DNA of 64,000 nucleotides from Mycolicibacterium neoaurum VKM Ac-1815D (GTDB lineage Bacteria; Actinomycetota; Actinomycetes; Mycobacteriales; Mycobacteriaceae), in assembly GCF_000317305.3 (NCBI RefSeq), contig NC_023036.2, forward strand, positions 2,976,001-3,040,000, read 5' to 3'. Every line of letters begins with the position of its first letter. Within the stretch, counting starts at the first letter, position 1. The notes beneath the pieces were generated by a model. That model was not told the origin of the DNA, made no database searches, and saw nothing but the letters and a program-made list of their open reading frames with translations. Positions 16,853 to 26,717 of the stretch are shown in pieces. A program made the position numbers and the translations under genes.

Positions 16853-16879
16853 ATTGCAGTTCATCTATATAGACGCAAT
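16853..16879. promoter_or_regulatory. Palindromic operator candidate of the ArsR operon
   Basis: A perfect 10-bp palindrome TCTATATAGA (16864-16873) is flanked by ATTGC (16853-16857) and GCAAT (16875-16879). It lies 22-31 bp upstream of the ArsR start codon, near where the -35 region would be, and is strongly AT-rich against the GC-rich background. ArsR proteins typically bind such 12-2-12-like dyads in their own promoter; the assignment to this ArsR is inference. Confidence 0.55.
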
Positions 16880-16895
16880 GCGATATTTGGGGGGG

Positions 16896-17714
16896 TCAGT
16901 GGGTGCGCTGTACCAGCAGGGTCTGCGCCGAGGTCCCGATGAAACCGTCCCGGTCGAAGATCTCGGCCGTTGTCACGCCGATACCGTCCGGACCGATGGA
17001 CGCCCGTGCGCGCAGGCCGAAATCGTTCCCGCGCGGTACGCGGTGCAGGTGCACGGCGGTATCGGTGTTCATGAAGGCGAAGTCGGCGGGCTCCAGCACG
17101 GCGCCGATCCCATTGGCCGAGTCGACCACCTGGGCCAACCGCTGCAACGGGGTCGTCGGCTCGTCATCGACCAGCGGCACCAGCGGACTCATCCAGGCCT
17201 GGGCGGCCGCGCCCGGTTCGGTGGCCTGGTTGCGCCAACTCACGGTCTCCAGATAGCCGGGAGCACCGAGCCAACCGTGTGCGCTGTCCACGGCCACCCC
17301 CTCGGTCAGCGGGGTGTATCGGTCGGTGCGGACGTCGGCGGTGTCACCGGTGGCCAGTAGCCATGCGCTCACCCGGGCGACCGGACGGTCCGGCGCGTCG
17401 GCCGGACACATCTCGGCGACCGCCAGACTGATCCGTGCACCCGGCCGTTGCACCCACGCGCGCACCCGCACGGGTGCGACCGGGACGGCGCCGAGGATGT
17501 CGAGCAGGAGACGCCCCACCCGCAGCTGGGGCCGGTCGAGGTACAGCTCCTCGATGGCCTTGGTCAGCAGGGCAAGCGGCGGGGAGCCGTGCTGGATGGC
17601 GGTACCCCAGTTGCTGGCCGTGCTGATGGTCGATTCGAACAGCTGAACCCCGCCATCGGATCCGAGCCGACGGTAGTGCGGTGCCAACGAGGCGTCGGCG
17701 CTGGCGGCCGTCAT
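16896..17714 (-). CDS. Acyl-CoA thioesterase-like protein (double hot-dog)
   Basis: A 272-aa protein of the thioesterase-like superfamily (TesB-related tandem hot-dog). The first half contains WGTAIQHGSPPLALLTKAIEE and LLLDILGAVPVAPVRV, the second half DFAFMNTDTAVHLHRVP and GLRARASIGPDGIGVTTAEIFD, the region where TesB-type enzymes carry their active-site Asp/Thr/Gln. Hydrolysis of acyl-CoA is inferred from family. ATG 17714 overlaps the stop of the RecB-like gene (ATGA), so the longer frame to 17795 is rejected; the two genes form one transcription unit. Confidence 0.82.
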   Translation of the reverse strand: MTAASADASLAPHYRRLGSDGGVQLFESTISTASNWGTAIQHGSPPLALLTKAIEELYLDRPQLRVGRLLLDILGAVPVAPVRVRAWVQRPGARISLAVAEMCPADAPDRPVARVSAWLLATGDTADVRTDRYTPLTEGVAVDSAHGWLGAPGYLETVSWRNQATEPGAAAQAWMSPLVPLVDDEPTTPLQRLAQVVDSANGIGAVLEPADFAFMNTDTAVHLHRVPRGNDFGLRARASIGPDGIGVTTAEIFDRDGFIGTSAQTLLVQRTH

Positions 17715-18556
17715 TCGGCGGGCGCCTCCGGCCAGCCCGGGTACGGCGGCGGCGCGCCACCGAATTCGGGACACCGCGCCTGGTGTGCGCACCAATCACA
17801 CAGCTTGGATCGCTTGGCCCGGAAATCGCCGGTGCGCCCGGCCGATTGGATGGCGCGCCAGATGGCGGTCAGGGTGCGCTCGAACCGGACCAACTCCTCC
17901 GGATCGGGGGAGTAGTCCAGCACCTGGCCGTCGGCCAGATAGATCAGCCGCAACCGGGCGGGTAACACGCCGCGAGATCGCCACAGCGCCACCGCATAGA
18001 ACTTCATCTGGAACAGCGCTTTGGCTTCGGCCAGCGCCCACAGCTCCGACGGTGCCTTGCCGGTCTTGTAGTCGACCACGCGCATCTCGCCGGTGGGGGC
18101 AACGTCGATGCGGTCGACGAACCCGCGCAGCAGCGTGCCGTCATCGAGCTCGACCTCGACCCGCTGTTCGCAGCTGTGCGGGTCGAACCGGGTCGGATCC
18201 TCCAGCCGGTAGTAACCCGAGAGCAGCTTGCGCGCATCGCGCACGAGTGCGGGGCGCAGTTCGGCATCGAGTTCCTGGCCTCCGGCGGCCTGCTCGGCGG
18301 CGACCCGTTCCAGCGCGGGATCGACCAGTGCCAGTGCGGTGTCGTGGTCGCGCTCGGCGGCAGGCAGGGCGTAGAGGTCCTCGAGCGCGGCGTGCACCAC
18401 CGATCCCCGTAGCTGAGCCGCGGACACCGGCTCGGGCAGGCGGTCGATGGCTCGGAAACGGTACAACAACGGGCACTGTTTGAAATCGCCGGCGCGCGAT
18501 GGGGACAACGCAGGGCGCCGAGCGGTTGCCGTTCCTGTCGTGGTGGCGACGCTCAT
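17711..18556 (-). CDS. RecB family (Cas4/AddB-like) PD-(D/E)XK nuclease, Rv2119-like
   Basis: A 281-aa nuclease. Visible motifs: LSPSRAGDFKQCPLLYRFRAI with the first cysteine, LRGSVVHAALEDLY (the GxxxHxxLE helix), GFVDRID, VVDYKTGK (catalytic D and DxK) and a C-terminal cysteine cluster CDWCAHQARCPEF which, with the N-terminal Cys, should bind a 4Fe-4S cluster as in AddB and Cas4. No cas genes or CRISPR repeats are nearby, so a stand-alone DNA-repair/processing role is likely. ATG 18556 is chosen; a frame extension to 18586 would run towards the 25-bp repeats. Confidence 0.88.
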   Translation of the reverse strand: MSVATTTGTATARRPALSPSRAGDFKQCPLLYRFRAIDRLPEPVSAAQLRGSVVHAALEDLYALPAAERDHDTALALVDPALERVAAEQAAGGQELDAELRPALVRDARKLLSGYYRLEDPTRFDPHSCEQRVEVELDDGTLLRGFVDRIDVAPTGEMRVVDYKTGKAPSELWALAEAKALFQMKFYAVALWRSRGVLPARLRLIYLADGQVLDYSPDPEELVRFERTLTAIWRAIQSAGRTGDFRAKRSKLCDWCAHQARCPEFGGAPPPYPGWPEAPAE

Positions 18557-18568
18557 GTCCGGAAGCCT

Positions 18569-18643
18569 ATGTCGGGGTCCCGACAATCAGCGCATGTCGG
18601 GGTCCCGACAATCAGCGCATGTCGGGGTCCCGACAATCAGCGC
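18569..18643. repeat. Three perfect 25-bp tandem repeats, each with a hairpin
   Basis: Copies occupy 18569-18593, 18594-18618 and 18619-18643 without mismatch, in the intergenic region between the divergent RecB-like gene and trmI. Each unit contains GTCGGG-GT-CCCGAC, a 6-bp inverted repeat, followed by AATCAGCGC. It could be a variable-number tandem repeat, a cluster of operators, or RNA hairpins in the leader of either gene. Not a CRISPR array: no unique spacers. Confidence 0.95.
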
Positions 18644-18683
18644 ATGCCCTCGGCGGTCTTCCGCGGCGCGTCTGGCAGGCTAG

Positions 18684-20131
<1,448 letters not shown>

Positions 20132-20141
20132 TGCCGTACGG

Positions 20142-20636
20142 TCAGCCTGCCGCCGAGAGCAGCGACAGCGCGGACTGCTTGGTGACCTGCCAGCCGGTGG
20201 GGCTGGGCCCTGCGATGAACGTGACCGGCTGGGTGGCGGTGCCGCCGGTGGCCGCGGTCGCGGTGACGTTGGCGGTGGCGACCGGACCGTTGACGTCGAT
20301 GTCGGCGACGTTGAAGGTGAGCGGGAACTTGCCCTCGCGTGCCGCGTTGCTGTACGCGCGGTCGGCCGCGATGGACTCGAACCGCCCGACGCCGCCCTGG
20401 ATATAGGGCGCCTTACCGGCGAACGATCCTGGGCTGGCGAGCGCGGTGAGCGTTTGCGTCAACGGCGCGGCCAGATCGGGGGCGGGTGACTGTGGCAGCG
20501 GGGTATCCCACACCACAGGAACGATTGCCGGCGCGTTGCTCGCCGTCACCGACGACACGCCCGCAGCTGCGGCGGTCACCAGACCGGCTGCTGCGGCACT
20601 GGTCACTACGCCGGTAACGAGGGTTTTGATGAGCAC
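20142..20636 (-). CDS. Secreted MTB12-family protein
   Basis: A 164-aa exported protein of the MTB12/CFP-2 family: signal peptide rich in Ala/Val (LVTGVVTSAAAAGLVTAAAA), then PVVWDTPLPQSPAPDLAAPLTQTLTAL and a C-terminal sheet ending GWQVTKQSALSLLSAAG, closely resembling the M. tuberculosis secreted antigen Rv2376c as remembered. GTG 20636 is chosen because GGAAAGGA precedes it at good distance; TTG 20651 lies on the Shine-Dalgarno itself. Probably co-transcribed with the lppK-like gene. Physiological role unknown. Confidence 0.85.
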   Translation of the reverse strand: MLIKTLVTGVVTSAAAAGLVTAAAAGVSSVTASNAPAIVPVVWDTPLPQSPAPDLAAPLTQTLTALASPGSFAGKAPYIQGGVGRFESIAADRAYSNAAREGKFPLTFNVADIDVNGPVATANVTATAATGGTATQPVTFIAGPSPTGWQVTKQSALSLLSAAG

Positions 20637-20781
20637 AGTGGTCCTTTCCAACGGGCCAAGTATTCAGTGAGGTTAACAGCGTTGCTGGTGTGTCGAATTC
20701 CTAGACCGCACACAAAGGCTGAATCGCCGGTAGCGTTGAAGTTGTTACTGCGCCAACATTCGGTGCGGGAGGGAGCGCAAC

Positions 20782-22593
20782 ATGACTGATTCCGAGCGTT
20801 CGGGCTTGTCCGCCGAGGATGCCGCCGAACTGGAGAGGTTGCGCCGCGAAGCTGCGGCACTTCGTGAACAACTCGAGCAGACGGTGGGAGCGGGCAGCGG
20901 CCTGCGCAGCGCCCGTGACATCCAGCAACTCGAGGCGCGCATCGATTCGTTGGCCGCGCGCAACGCGAAACTGATGGACACCCTCAAGGAGGCCCGTCAG
21001 CAGCTGCTCGCGCTGCGCGAGGAGGTCGATCGTCTCGGTCAGCCGCCCAGCGGCTACGGGGTGTTGTTGGCCACACACGAGGACGAGACCGTCGATGTCT
21101 TCACCTCCGGCCGCAAGATGCGGCTGACGCTGTCGCCCAATATCGAGGTCGCCGGTCTGAAGCAGGGGCAGACGGTCCGGTTGAACGAGGCGTTGACCGT
21201 CGTGGAGGCAGGCACCTTCGAGGCTGTCGGCGAGATCAGCACCCTGCGGGAGATCCTGGACGACGGTCACCGCGCCCTGGTCGTCGGCCACGCCGACGAG
21301 GAGCGCATCGTGTGGCTGGCCGAACCGCTGATCGCCGCCGAGTTCCTGCCCGAGGGCGTCGAGGTCGACGAGACCGACCTCGATGACGGGCAGCCACGCA
21401 AGCTGCGCCCCGGTGACTCGCTGCTGGTCGACACCAAGGCCGGTTACGCCTTCGAGCGCATCCCCAAGGCCGAGGTGGAGGATCTGGTCCTGGAGGAGGT
21501 GCCCGATGTCAGCTACGGCGATATCGGCGGCCTCACCCGCCAGATCGAGCAGATCCGCGATGCCGTCGAGCTTCCGTTCCTACACAAGGACCTCTACCGC
21601 GAGTACGCGTTGCGGCCGCCCAAGGGTGTGTTGCTCTATGGCCCGCCCGGGTGCGGCAAGACGCTGATCGCCAAGGCTGTCGCCAATTCGCTGGCCAAGA
21701 AGATGGCCGAACTGCGTGGCGAGGAGTCCCGCGAGGCCAAGAGCTACTTTCTCAACATCAAGGGCCCGGAGCTGCTCAACAAGTTCGTCGGTGAGACCGA
21801 GCGGCACATCCGGTTGATCTTCCAGCGGGCCCGCGAGAAGGCCTCTGAGGGCACCCCGGTGATCGTGTTCTTCGACGAGATGGACTCGATCTTCCGGACC
21901 CGTGGCACCGGTGTGAGTTCGGACGTGGAGACCACGGTCGTGCCTCAGCTGCTCTCCGAGATCGACGGTGTCGAGGGCCTGGAGAACGTCATCGTGATCG
22001 GCGCCTCCAACCGTGAGGACATGATCGACCCGGCCATCCTGCGGCCCGGCCGCCTCGACGTGAAGATCAAGATCGAACGGCCCGATGCCGAAGCGGCACA
22101 GGACATCTTCAGCAAATACCTCACCGAGGATCTGCCGGTCAACTCCGACGATCTCGACGAGTTCGGCGGCGACCGCGCGCTGACCATCAAGTCGATGATC
22201 GAGAAGGTCGTCGACCGGATGTACGCCGAGATCGACGACAACCGATTCCTGGAGGTCACCTATGCCAATGGTGACAAGGAAGTCATGTACTTCAAGGACT
22301 TCAACTCCGGCGCGATGATCCAGAACGTGGTCGATCGGGCCAAGAAGTACGCGATCAAGTCGGTGCTGGAGACGGGGTCGAAGGGTCTGCGTATCCAGCA
22401 CCTGCTCGACTCGATCGTCGACGAGTTCGCCGAGAACGAGGATCTGCCCAACACCACGAATCCGGACGACTGGGCCAGGATCTCGGGGAAGAAGGGCGAG
22501 CGGATCGTCTACATCCGCACGCTCGTCACCGGCAAGAGTTCGTCGGCCAGCCGGGCCATCGATACCGAGTCGAATCTGGGTCAGTACCTGTAG
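20782..22593 (+). CDS. mpa: Mycobacterial proteasome ATPase
   Basis: A 603-aa hexameric AAA+ ATPase that recognises pupylated proteins, unfolds them and feeds them to the 20S proteasome. N-terminal coiled coil (about 15-75, heptads such as [17 protein letters not shown]) captures Pup; two OB domains follow; the AAA module has Walker A GPPGCGKT (287-294), Walker B FFDEMDS (D365, E366) and the arginine-finger segment. The protein ends GQYL, the C-terminal tyrosine motif that docks into the proteasome alpha ring. GGAGGGAG lies 6 nt before ATG 20782. Separated from dop/pup by about 10 kb of other genes here. Confidence 0.98.
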   Translation: MTDSERSGLSAEDAAELERLRREAAALREQLEQTVGAGSGLRSARDIQQLEARIDSLAARNAKLMDTLKEARQQLLALREEVDRLGQPPSGYGVLLATHEDETVDVFTSGRKMRLTLSPNIEVAGLKQGQTVRLNEALTVVEAGTFEAVGEISTLREILDDGHRALVVGHADEERIVWLAEPLIAAEFLPEGVEVDETDLDDGQPRKLRPGDSLLVDTKAGYAFERIPKAEVEDLVLEEVPDVSYGDIGGLTRQIEQIRDAVELPFLHKDLYREYALRPPKGVLLYGPPGCGKTLIAKAVANSLAKKMAELRGEESREAKSYFLNIKGPELLNKFVGETERHIRLIFQRAREKASEGTPVIVFFDEMDSIFRTRGTGVSSDVETTVVPQLLSEIDGVEGLENVIVIGASNREDMIDPAILRPGRLDVKIKIERPDAEAAQDIFSKYLTEDLPVNSDDLDEFGGDRALTIKSMIEKVVDRMYAEIDDNRFLEVTYANGDKEVMYFKDFNSGAMIQNVVDRAKKYAIKSVLETGSKGLRIQHLLDSIVDEFAENEDLPNTTNPDDWARISGKKGERIVYIRTLVTGKSSSASRAIDTESNLGQYL

Positions 22594-22602
22594 ATCGCGG
22601 TT

Positions 22603-22614
22603 TAGAATCCTGCG
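22603..22614 (+). promoter_or_regulatory. Leaderless promoter -10 downstream of mpa
   Basis: TAGAAT at 22603-22608 followed by 6 nt and GTG 22615, giving transcription start at or next to the initiation codon. It would allow the downstream gene to be expressed independently of mpa although it lies only 21 bp behind it. Confidence 0.55.
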
Positions 22615-23256
22615 GTGCAGTCAGCCGGTGTCGACGTTTTCGGCAAGCGCTACGGCGAGGTCTTGTTGGTGGAGGCAGCCGAGGGCGGGCTGCAGGCGAC
22701 GGTCTACAACACCTTCGGGCTCAACGATTGTCCGGCGCGGCTGTGGGATGCCCTGGACGCCACGGCGATCGCGGCCGAGCATGGTGTGCTCGCGGCGCAT
22801 CTGAACGGTCCGAGGTACTGGCTGATGAGCCGCATCGAGAAGGCACCCGGTGAGGCCATGCCGCGTGCCACGTTCGGCGGCCTGGACATGCTGCGCCAGG
22901 CGACGGTCAGACTGTCGGCGATGAACCCGTCGCCCTACGGCGAGAATCGGGTGGATCGGCGGGCGGTGTTCGTGTTCGACGCCGGACGCCGCGTGTATGA
23001 ACTCAGCGATCCCGACGGTCGCCGATGGATCATGCAGACCTACAGTCAGACCGTCGACAAGGACCTGGAGATGGCCGACCTCAGCGATCTGGCTGCGCGG
23101 TTGTCCCTGCCCGCGGGCTGGGGTTTCCACTCGTATGTCCCCGATGTGCCGGTCGTCGTCGACACCACCGGCGCCGAGGCGATCGTCACCCAGGACGATC
23201 TGGCCAACACCTATTCGCTGGTGGACACGATCCCCGCTGCGATCGCACGGAGCTGA
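22615..23256 (+). CDS. Conserved hypothetical protein beside mpa
   Basis: A 213-aa protein I do not recognise. It begins GVDVFGKRYGEVLLVEAAEGGLQ, has the segment NDCPARLWDALDATAIAAEHG, and AVFVFDAGRRVYELSDPDGRRWIMQTYSQ, which suggests a compact alpha/beta enzyme-like fold rather than a membrane or DNA-binding protein; there is no signal peptide. GTG 22615 is supported by a leaderless -10 (TAGAAT plus 6 nt). It may be the positional counterpart of the small hypothetical gene next to mpa in M. tuberculosis, but I recall that gene in the opposite orientation, so no equivalence is claimed. Its 3' end overlaps the convergent LysR gene by 46 bp. Confidence 0.78.
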   Translation: MQSAGVDVFGKRYGEVLLVEAAEGGLQATVYNTFGLNDCPARLWDALDATAIAAEHGVLAAHLNGPRYWLMSRIEKAPGEAMPRATFGGLDMLRQATVRLSAMNPSPYGENRVDRRAVFVFDAGRRVYELSDPDGRRWIMQTYSQTVDKDLEMADLSDLAARLSLPAGWGFHSYVPDVPVVVDTTGAEAIVTQDDLANTYSLVDTIPAAIARS

Positions 23257-24113
23257 GCAAGCACCAGTGCGATCGCAGGGCGCGACTCGGCGCCGGCACG
23301 GGTGACGGCCTCGATCCGCCTGGCCAGCCGCACATCGCCGATCGGCACGCGGACCAGATCGCGTGCCAGCGTGACGTAGCGGGGTAGCAGGGCGATACCG
23401 ATCCGGGCGGCAACCAGTTCTTCGGCGACGCGAAAGTCGTTCACTCGTTGAATGATTCGCGGGCTGGATCCGGTCAGGGTGGCCATCGACTTGAACGCAT
23501 CGTCGACCATCAGGCCGCCCGCCACACCGACCCAGTCCTGGCCGGCGAGTTCGGAGAGATCGACCCGGGGCCGCGTTGCCAGCGAGTGCGTCGGCCACAG
23601 CAGCACATCGAGCGGTTCGCGCAGGAGCACCGTCGAGCTGAACCTCGGTCCCCATGAGCTCGTATCGCGGTCGTCGCGGTGCACGACGACCACGTCGAAC
23701 TCCGTGAGCTGCTGGGGTGCGTGGGCCGCCGGAACGTCGATATCTCGGCCGAGTACCTCGACACCGTGTGCGCCGGCGTCGCCGATCAACGGCGCCAACA
23801 ACATCGCGGCACCGGACGGGAAGAACGAGACCGTCACCTGACCGCGTGGTGTGCTGCGATAGCTGTCCATGTCCGCGTGCGCCCGCTCCAGCGCTGCCAG
23901 CACGTGGTCGGCGTGACCGACCAATACCCGTCCGGCATCGGTGAGCCGGACACGGCGGCCCGCAGGCTCGAGCAGGGTGACACCGGCTTCGCGCTGCAAC
24001 GTCTTCAACTGCTGGGAGACCGCCGATGGTGTCATCGACAGCACGTCGGCGACCGCGGCGACCGTGCCGTGGTCGGCGAGTTCGCGCAGCATCCGCAACC
24101 GATGCACATCCAT
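23211..24113 (-). CDS. LysR family transcriptional regulator
   Basis: A 300-aa regulator with an N-terminal winged helix (LADHGTVAAVADVLSMTPSAVSQQLKTLQREAG) and a periplasmic-binding-like effector domain beginning around residue 90 (GQVTVSFFPSGAAMLLAPL). ATG 24113 follows TAGCAT and 6 nt on the minus strand, a leaderless arrangement. It is divergent from the EamA-type exporter gene, the classical layout for a LysR controlling an efflux pump; the co-inducer is unknown. The C-terminal coding part overlaps the 3' end of the gene at 22615-23256. Confidence 0.9.
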   Translation of the reverse strand: MDVHRLRMLRELADHGTVAAVADVLSMTPSAVSQQLKTLQREAGVTLLEPAGRRVRLTDAGRVLVGHADHVLAALERAHADMDSYRSTPRGQVTVSFFPSGAAMLLAPLIGDAGAHGVEVLGRDIDVPAAHAPQQLTEFDVVVVHRDDRDTSSWGPRFSSTVLLREPLDVLLWPTHSLATRPRVDLSELAGQDWVGVAGGLMVDDAFKSMATLTGSSPRIIQRVNDFRVAEELVAARIGIALLPRYVTLARDLVRVPIGDVRLARRIEAVTRAGAESRPAIALVLAQLRAIAAGIVSTSE

Positions 24114-24185
24114 GTAGTGATGCTACTTCTATCGTTAAGAATCTGTAGCTGGACTGCATGGTTGTCGAGCGGCCACGCTGTCCCG

Positions 24186-25124
24186 GTGACCCGTTACCGC
24201 GTCGACCTCGCTCTGCTGGCCGTGGCGGCAGTCTGGGGTTCGAGTTACCTGGCCATCAAGGAATCCGCCGTTCCCTCAGGGGTGTTCGGCTTCCTGGCGG
24301 TGCGCTTCACCCTTGCCGCCGTCGTGCTGGCCGTGCTGATGGGGCGGCGATTGCGGCGTATCACGCGCGCCGAGCTCGCTTCGGGCTCGCTCTTCGGGGT
24401 GATCCTTGCCGTCATCTGCATCGCCGAGACCTACGGAGTGACGCAGACATCGGCGTCCAACGCCGGACTCATCATGGCGCTCACCGTGGTCGTGACGCCG
24501 CTGCTGGCGCGCGGCGGAACCCCTGCGCTGTTCTACGTGCCCGCGGCGATGGTGGTGCTGGGGTGTGCGCTGCTCACCCAGTCCGGTGGCTTCACCGCGC
24601 CAGGGGCCGGTGATGCTCTGATCGCGCTGGCTGCGGTGGTGCGCGCACTCCACATCACGGTGATGGCGCGACGTCCGGGCATCGTCGATCCGGCGGCGGT
24701 GACCCTGATCCAGCTGTGCACCGTGTCGGTGCTGACCGCGGTACCGGCGGTGCTGCTCGGTCAGTCCGGCGCGGTGCTGGACATGTCGCTGTGCCAGTGG
24801 GCCCTGACCGGGTATCTCGCCATCGCCTGCACGGTGTTCGCGTTCGGGCTCCAGGTCTGGGCGGTACGGCGCAGCTCGCCGGCCCGGGTGGCGCTGATGC
24901 TCGGCACCGAGCCCGTATGGGCGGTCCTGATCGCGGTCTGTCTCGCGGGGGAGTCGCTGACACCGGTCGGATTGCTGGGCGCGGCAATGGTTCTCGCGGG
25001 CACCCAATGGGGGCGCGCGGTTCAGTCCCGGCCCGCCGCACCCGCGCCTGCGCCGCTACCCGCGGGCCCGGGCATGCGTTCGCCGATGCTCAGCAGAGGT
25101 GGACGATGGCGGTCTTGTAGATGA
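24186..25124 (+). CDS. EamA (DMT) family exporter
   Basis: A 312-aa inner-membrane protein with ten predicted helices arranged as two EamA repeats: LALLAVAAVWGSSYLAIKESAVP opens the first and a second set runs from ALIALAAVVRALHI to LGAAMVLAGTQWG. Such carriers export amino acids or other metabolites. The start is uncertain: GTG 24186 gives a proper helix 1, TTG 24162 is an alternative, and neither has a Shine-Dalgarno. Divergent from the LysR gene, its probable regulator. The Pro/Ala-rich C-terminal tail overlaps the convergent DUF732 gene by 35 bp. Confidence 0.85.
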   Translation: MTRYRVDLALLAVAAVWGSSYLAIKESAVPSGVFGFLAVRFTLAAVVLAVLMGRRLRRITRAELASGSLFGVILAVICIAETYGVTQTSASNAGLIMALTVVVTPLLARGGTPALFYVPAAMVVLGCALLTQSGGFTAPGAGDALIALAAVVRALHITVMARRPGIVDPAAVTLIQLCTVSVLTAVPAVLLGQSGAVLDMSLCQWALTGYLAIACTVFAFGLQVWAVRRSSPARVALMLGTEPVWAVLIAVCLAGESLTPVGLLGAAMVLAGTQWGRAVQSRPAAPAPAPLPAGPGMRSPMLSRGGRWRSCR

Positions 25125-25380
25125 AGGTGGCGTCTTCGTGGTTGACGTTCTCGTTGGTGTTCTCGTAGATGGCATCGAGCGTGACCTGCATGGGCACCCC
25201 GTTGGCCAGGTCCTTGCAAACCGAGTACCCGAGATCCAGGGCGACATCCTGGGAGGTGTCGCCGTATCCGTATTCGGTCAAAGCGGTGAAATAGCCTGCC
25301 TCGTCGGCATAGGCAGGCGCGGCGAATGCGAGCCCGGCTGCGAACAAACCAGCGACGGCGGGCAGCACGAATTTAGCCAT
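25090..25380 (-). CDS. DUF732 small secreted protein
   Basis: A 96-aa exported protein: signal peptide MAKFVLPAVAGLFAAGLAFA with AYA cleavage, then the DUF732 domain (GYFTALTEYGYG, LGYSVCKDLANG, final IVHLC), with two conserved cysteines likely forming a disulfide. DUF732 proteins are abundant in mycobacteria and of unknown function. It begins at ATG 25380 with GGGAAATC (weak ribosome site). The 119 bp upstream hold the symmetric dyad at 25467-25501 and a possible -10 TAGAAT on the minus strand near 25459. Confidence 0.85.
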   Translation of the reverse strand: MAKFVLPAVAGLFAAGLAFAAPAYADEAGYFTALTEYGYGDTSQDVALDLGYSVCKDLANGVPMQVTLDAIYENTNENVNHEDATFIYKTAIVHLC

Positions 25381-25466
25381 GATGATTTCCCTTCATCCCG
25401 TGTTGCGCAGTAATCGACACTCACAGGACGGTCGCCGGTGATGCGCAGCGTAGGGATTCTATGTCC

Positions 25467-25501
25467 GAGTCTGACAATTTGCAGTGCAAACTCCGAGACT
25501 C
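25467..25501. promoter_or_regulatory. 35-bp symmetric nested dyad
   Basis: Two inverted repeats share one centre at 25484: outer GAGTCT (25467-25472) / AGACTC (25496-25501) and inner TTTGCA (25478-25483) / TGCAAA (25485-25490). It sits between the 3' end of the membrane-protein gene (its stop codon is inside the dyad) and the DUF732 promoter region. It may be an operator for the DUF732 gene or a terminator hairpin of the membrane-protein gene; no U tract follows. Confidence 0.6.
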
Positions 25502-26675
25502 AGCTGGCAGACTCCATGTCCAGGTAGGCGTCACGGCCGGCGAGGCTGACGGCAACGTCGGCGACCAGTGGATCGAAGAACCGCTCGCGGTACAGCGGGT
25601 CGACACTCGTGCTCACCGTGAAGTACAGGCCCGAGAGCACCGCGACGAACAGCGAGGTGTGCACCACCGTCTGCGGAATCGGAATGTGAATTCCGAACCA
25701 GGTTCCCGCGCAGGGGGGTTCGCCGACCGCGCAGGTCTGCTCACCGGCCCACAGCACCGTCACCTCATAGGGGACCGCGATGATGCCCAACGCAAGGAAG
25801 AAGGCGAACAGGCCCGCGGTGAACAGCACCACCTGGATGGCCTGCGACACCACCATCACGGCCACCACGTTGACCTGTTCGGCGCGCGACAGTGGCGTGC
25901 GGGTGGGCTGGTGGCCGGCGGGCGGGGCCAGCGGGGTCCCGGCAAGCAGGCTTGCCGGATCGGTTTGCCCGGCCCGATCCTCGCGCAGTGCCTTGACCTC
26001 GTCGCGGATCGTCGTGACCATGAACAGCAGGGCGATCAGAGCCAGGAAACCGATTGTCTGCCAGAGGCGTTGCCGGGTCATGCGGGCGGCGAGCTGCCAC
26101 AGCTCACCGGTGAAGTAGACCACCACGGTGAGCATCAGCAGCGGCAGTGCACGGCTCATCAGATTGCCGAGCGCACCGAGCTGGACCCAGGCGAAGCGAA
26201 ATGCCCATGACGCGATCGATCCGAAACCCAGGTAGGTCAACCAGATCGCGATGAGCGAGATCAGCACGAAGAGCGGAACTTCGGCGGCCGCCGCGGCGGT
26301 CGCGCCGTTGACCGTCACGGGCATGACGATGACGAAGATCGCCATGACCAACCAGGCGCCCCACCGGCGCACCACCTCGCCGAGCGTGGTGTCGCGGCGA
26401 TGCAGCACATACAGCGCGAAGGGCGCGGCCAGCAGAACCACGGCGATGATGCCGAGGCGCAGCGCGTATCCGTAGTTCGGTTCCGCGCCGGTGATCTCGG
26501 CAAGCAGCATCGTCACCGCCGTCAAGGCTCCGACCGAGCTGATCATCGGGGCGGAGCGCTCGATCAATGCACGCGATCGCACGCGCCGGGTGAGCACCAG
26601 CGGCAAACCTCTGTGCAGGAACCACTCGTGCACCTGCTCGTCGCTCGCTCGTGGGCTGGACTCGGACACCGCCAT
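25500..26675 (-). CDS. Multi-pass integral membrane protein (Rv2113-like)
   Basis: A 391-aa membrane protein with about nine hydrophobic segments (for example LRLGIIAVVLLAAPFALYVL, VPLFVLISLIAIWLTYLGFG, VVLFTAGLFAFFLALGII), an extracytoplasmic loop with two cysteines (CAVGEPPCAGTWFG) and the final SVDPLYRERFFDPLVADV motif. Length, strand relative to mpa and dop, and position fit the integral membrane protein Rv2113 of M. tuberculosis as I recall it. Function unknown. ATG 26675 is chosen; the frame runs on to 27581 only as an antisense shadow of the kinase gene. It is divergent from that kinase by 42 bp. Confidence 0.82.
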   Translation of the reverse strand: MAVSESSPRASDEQVHEWFLHRGLPLVLTRRVRSRALIERSAPMISSVGALTAVTMLLAEITGAEPNYGYALRLGIIAVVLLAAPFALYVLHRRDTTLGEVVRRWGAWLVMAIFVIVMPVTVNGATAAAAAEVPLFVLISLIAIWLTYLGFGSIASWAFRFAWVQLGALGNLMSRALPLLMLTVVVYFTGELWQLAARMTRQRLWQTIGFLALIALLFMVTTIRDEVKALREDRAGQTDPASLLAGTPLAPPAGHQPTRTPLSRAEQVNVVAVMVVSQAIQVVLFTAGLFAFFLALGIIAVPYEVTVLWAGEQTCAVGEPPCAGTWFGIHIPIPQTVVHTSLFVAVLSGLYFTVSTSVDPLYRERFFDPLVADVAVSLAGRDAYLDMESAS

Positions 26676-26717
26676 ATTGTGCGGTATCGGTGGCCGGTTG
26701 TTTGGCACAGTGGACGC

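Noticed and set aside
18569-18643. Triple repeat as a CRISPR mini-array
   Set aside because: Copies are directly abutting with no unique spacers, and the neighbouring RecB-like nuclease, though Cas4-related, has no cas genes around it.
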